Assembly: GCA_030599055.1 (NCBI GenBank)
Contig: JAUVOS010000144.1
Span: 1 to 6,727 of the forward strand
Origin: Lutibacter sp.
GTDB taxonomy: Bacteria > Bacteroidota > Bacteroidia > Flavobacteriales > Flavobacteriaceae
Direction: 5' to 3'
Length of the DNA: 6,727 bases
Position 1 is the stretch's first letter. Every line of letters begins with the position of its first letter. Of the stretch, positions 6,049 to 6,727 are shown one piece after another. The notes under the pieces were generated by a model. That model saw nothing but the letters and a program-made list of their open reading frames with translations. It was not told where the DNA came from and ran no database searches. The position numbers were made by a program, and so were the translations under genes.

Positions 6049-6727
6049 ATGCAGATTCCGATAAAATATATTCCCAACGAGGTAGAAAACAAGTGGTATG
6101 ACTACTGGATGAAACACAATTATTTTCATTCAGAACCAGATGAAAGAGAAGCTTACACTATTGTTATTCCGCCACCAAATGTGACAGGAGTATTGCACAT
6201 GGGGCACATGTTAAACAATACCATACAGGATGTACTCATCCGACGTGCACGCCTAAAAGGGTTCAATGCTTGTTGGGTGCCAGGAACAGATCACGCCTCA
6301 ATTGCAACTGAGGCAAAGGTTGTAAATAAATTAGCCGAAGAAGGTATTGCTAAAGCAGATATTACAAGAGATGAATTTTTAAAACACGCTTGGGATTGGA
6401 CACATAAACATGGAGGAGTTATTCTTGAGCAACTTAAAAAATTAGGGGCTTCTTGTGACTGGGAACGTACAAAATTCACTTTAGATGATGATTTAAGTGA
6501 ATCGGTTATTGATACTTTTATTGATTTATACAATAAAGGATTGATTTATAGAGGTTATCGAATGGTTAATTGGGATCCAGAAGCTAAAACTACTTTGTCA
6601 GATGAAGAAGTAGAATACATTGAAAAACAAGGTAAGTTATATTATGTAAACTATAAAATTGAAGGTTCTGATGAAGTGGTGTCTATAGCCACAACAAGAC
6701 CCGAAACTATTTTAGGAGATACAGCCA
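6049..6727 (+). CDS. valS: Valine--tRNA ligase, N-terminal part (3' end outside window)
   Basis: Cytoplasmic class I aminoacyl-tRNA synthetase that charges tRNA-Val. The frame is open to the right edge and 226 residues are visible, roughly a quarter of a typical bacterial ValRS. It starts MQIPIKYIPNEVENKWYDYW. The ATP-binding HIGH motif appears as HMGH (residues 50-53) in PPPNVTGVLHMGH, which is the ValRS form. WVPGTDHASIATE (76-88) is the conserved first-half Rossmann block, GASCDW (133-138) and YRGYRMVNWDP (167-177) follow, and the ATTRPET segment (214-220) marks the start of the editing domain that hydrolyses Thr-tRNA-Val. The KMSKS motif and anticodon-binding domain lie outside. The ATG at 6049 gives the family N-terminus and has a promoter-like box upstream. 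Confidence 0.97.
   Translation, partial: MQIPIKYIPNEVENKWYDYWMKHNYFHSEPDEREAYTIVIPPPNVTGVLHMGHMLNNTIQDVLIRRARLKGFNACWVPGTDHASIATEAKVVNKLAEEGIAKADITRDEFLKHAWDWTHKHGGVILEQLKKLGASCDWERTKFTLDDDLSESVIDTFIDLYNKGLIYRGYRMVNWDPEAKTTLSDEEVEYIEKQGKLYYVNYKIEGSDEVVSIATTRPETILGDTA

Overview
The window is AT-rich and reads as ordinary chromosome from a member of the Bacteroidota, most likely class Flavobacteriia. The evidence is the protein families (a BamA barrel followed by two OmpH/Skp-like chaperones and glutamate racemase, a flavobacterial-type saccharopine dehydrogenase, a DUF1573 protein, and a ValRS of the MQIP..KWYxYW type), the absence of clear Shine-Dalgarno sequences, and several TAnnTTTG boxes, the -7 element of Bacteroidota promoters. 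No genus can be named from sequence alone.

Left part, + strand (1-3858): the 3' part of bamA (truncated by the window edge), a long OmpH-family protein with a very charged, repeat-bearing C-terminal extension, and a second, normal-sized OmpH/Skp-like protein 14 bp behind it. A strong intrinsic terminator follows at once, and its T-tract runs into the probable murI promoter. The first three genes form an envelope module: BamA inserts beta-barrel proteins into the outer membrane, and OmpH/Skp-like periplasmic proteins are expected to hold unfolded barrel proteins on their way there. MurI makes D-glutamate for peptidoglycan, so the cluster is about envelope building.

Middle part, - strand (3928-5918): a saccharopine dehydrogenase-family gene, converging on murI, and upstream of it a small exported DUF1573 protein with its own intrinsic terminator (5369-5403), which makes them separate transcription units. 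The 69-bp gap between murI and the saccharopine dehydrogenase gene holds a striking heptamer array (3868-3909) that is also a quasi-palindrome.

Right part, + strand (6049-6727): the 5' third or less of valS, divergent from the DUF1573 gene across a 130-bp spacer with promoter-like sequences for both directions.

No mobile element, tRNA, rRNA, CRISPR array or defence system was seen, and no gene-free stretch exceeds 300 bp. I do not see an undescribed multi-gene system. The items most worth a second look are the expanding 24-bp repeat and duplicated module in the long OmpH protein, the heptamer array between convergent genes, and the fused terminator/promoter/start-codon arrangement before murI.
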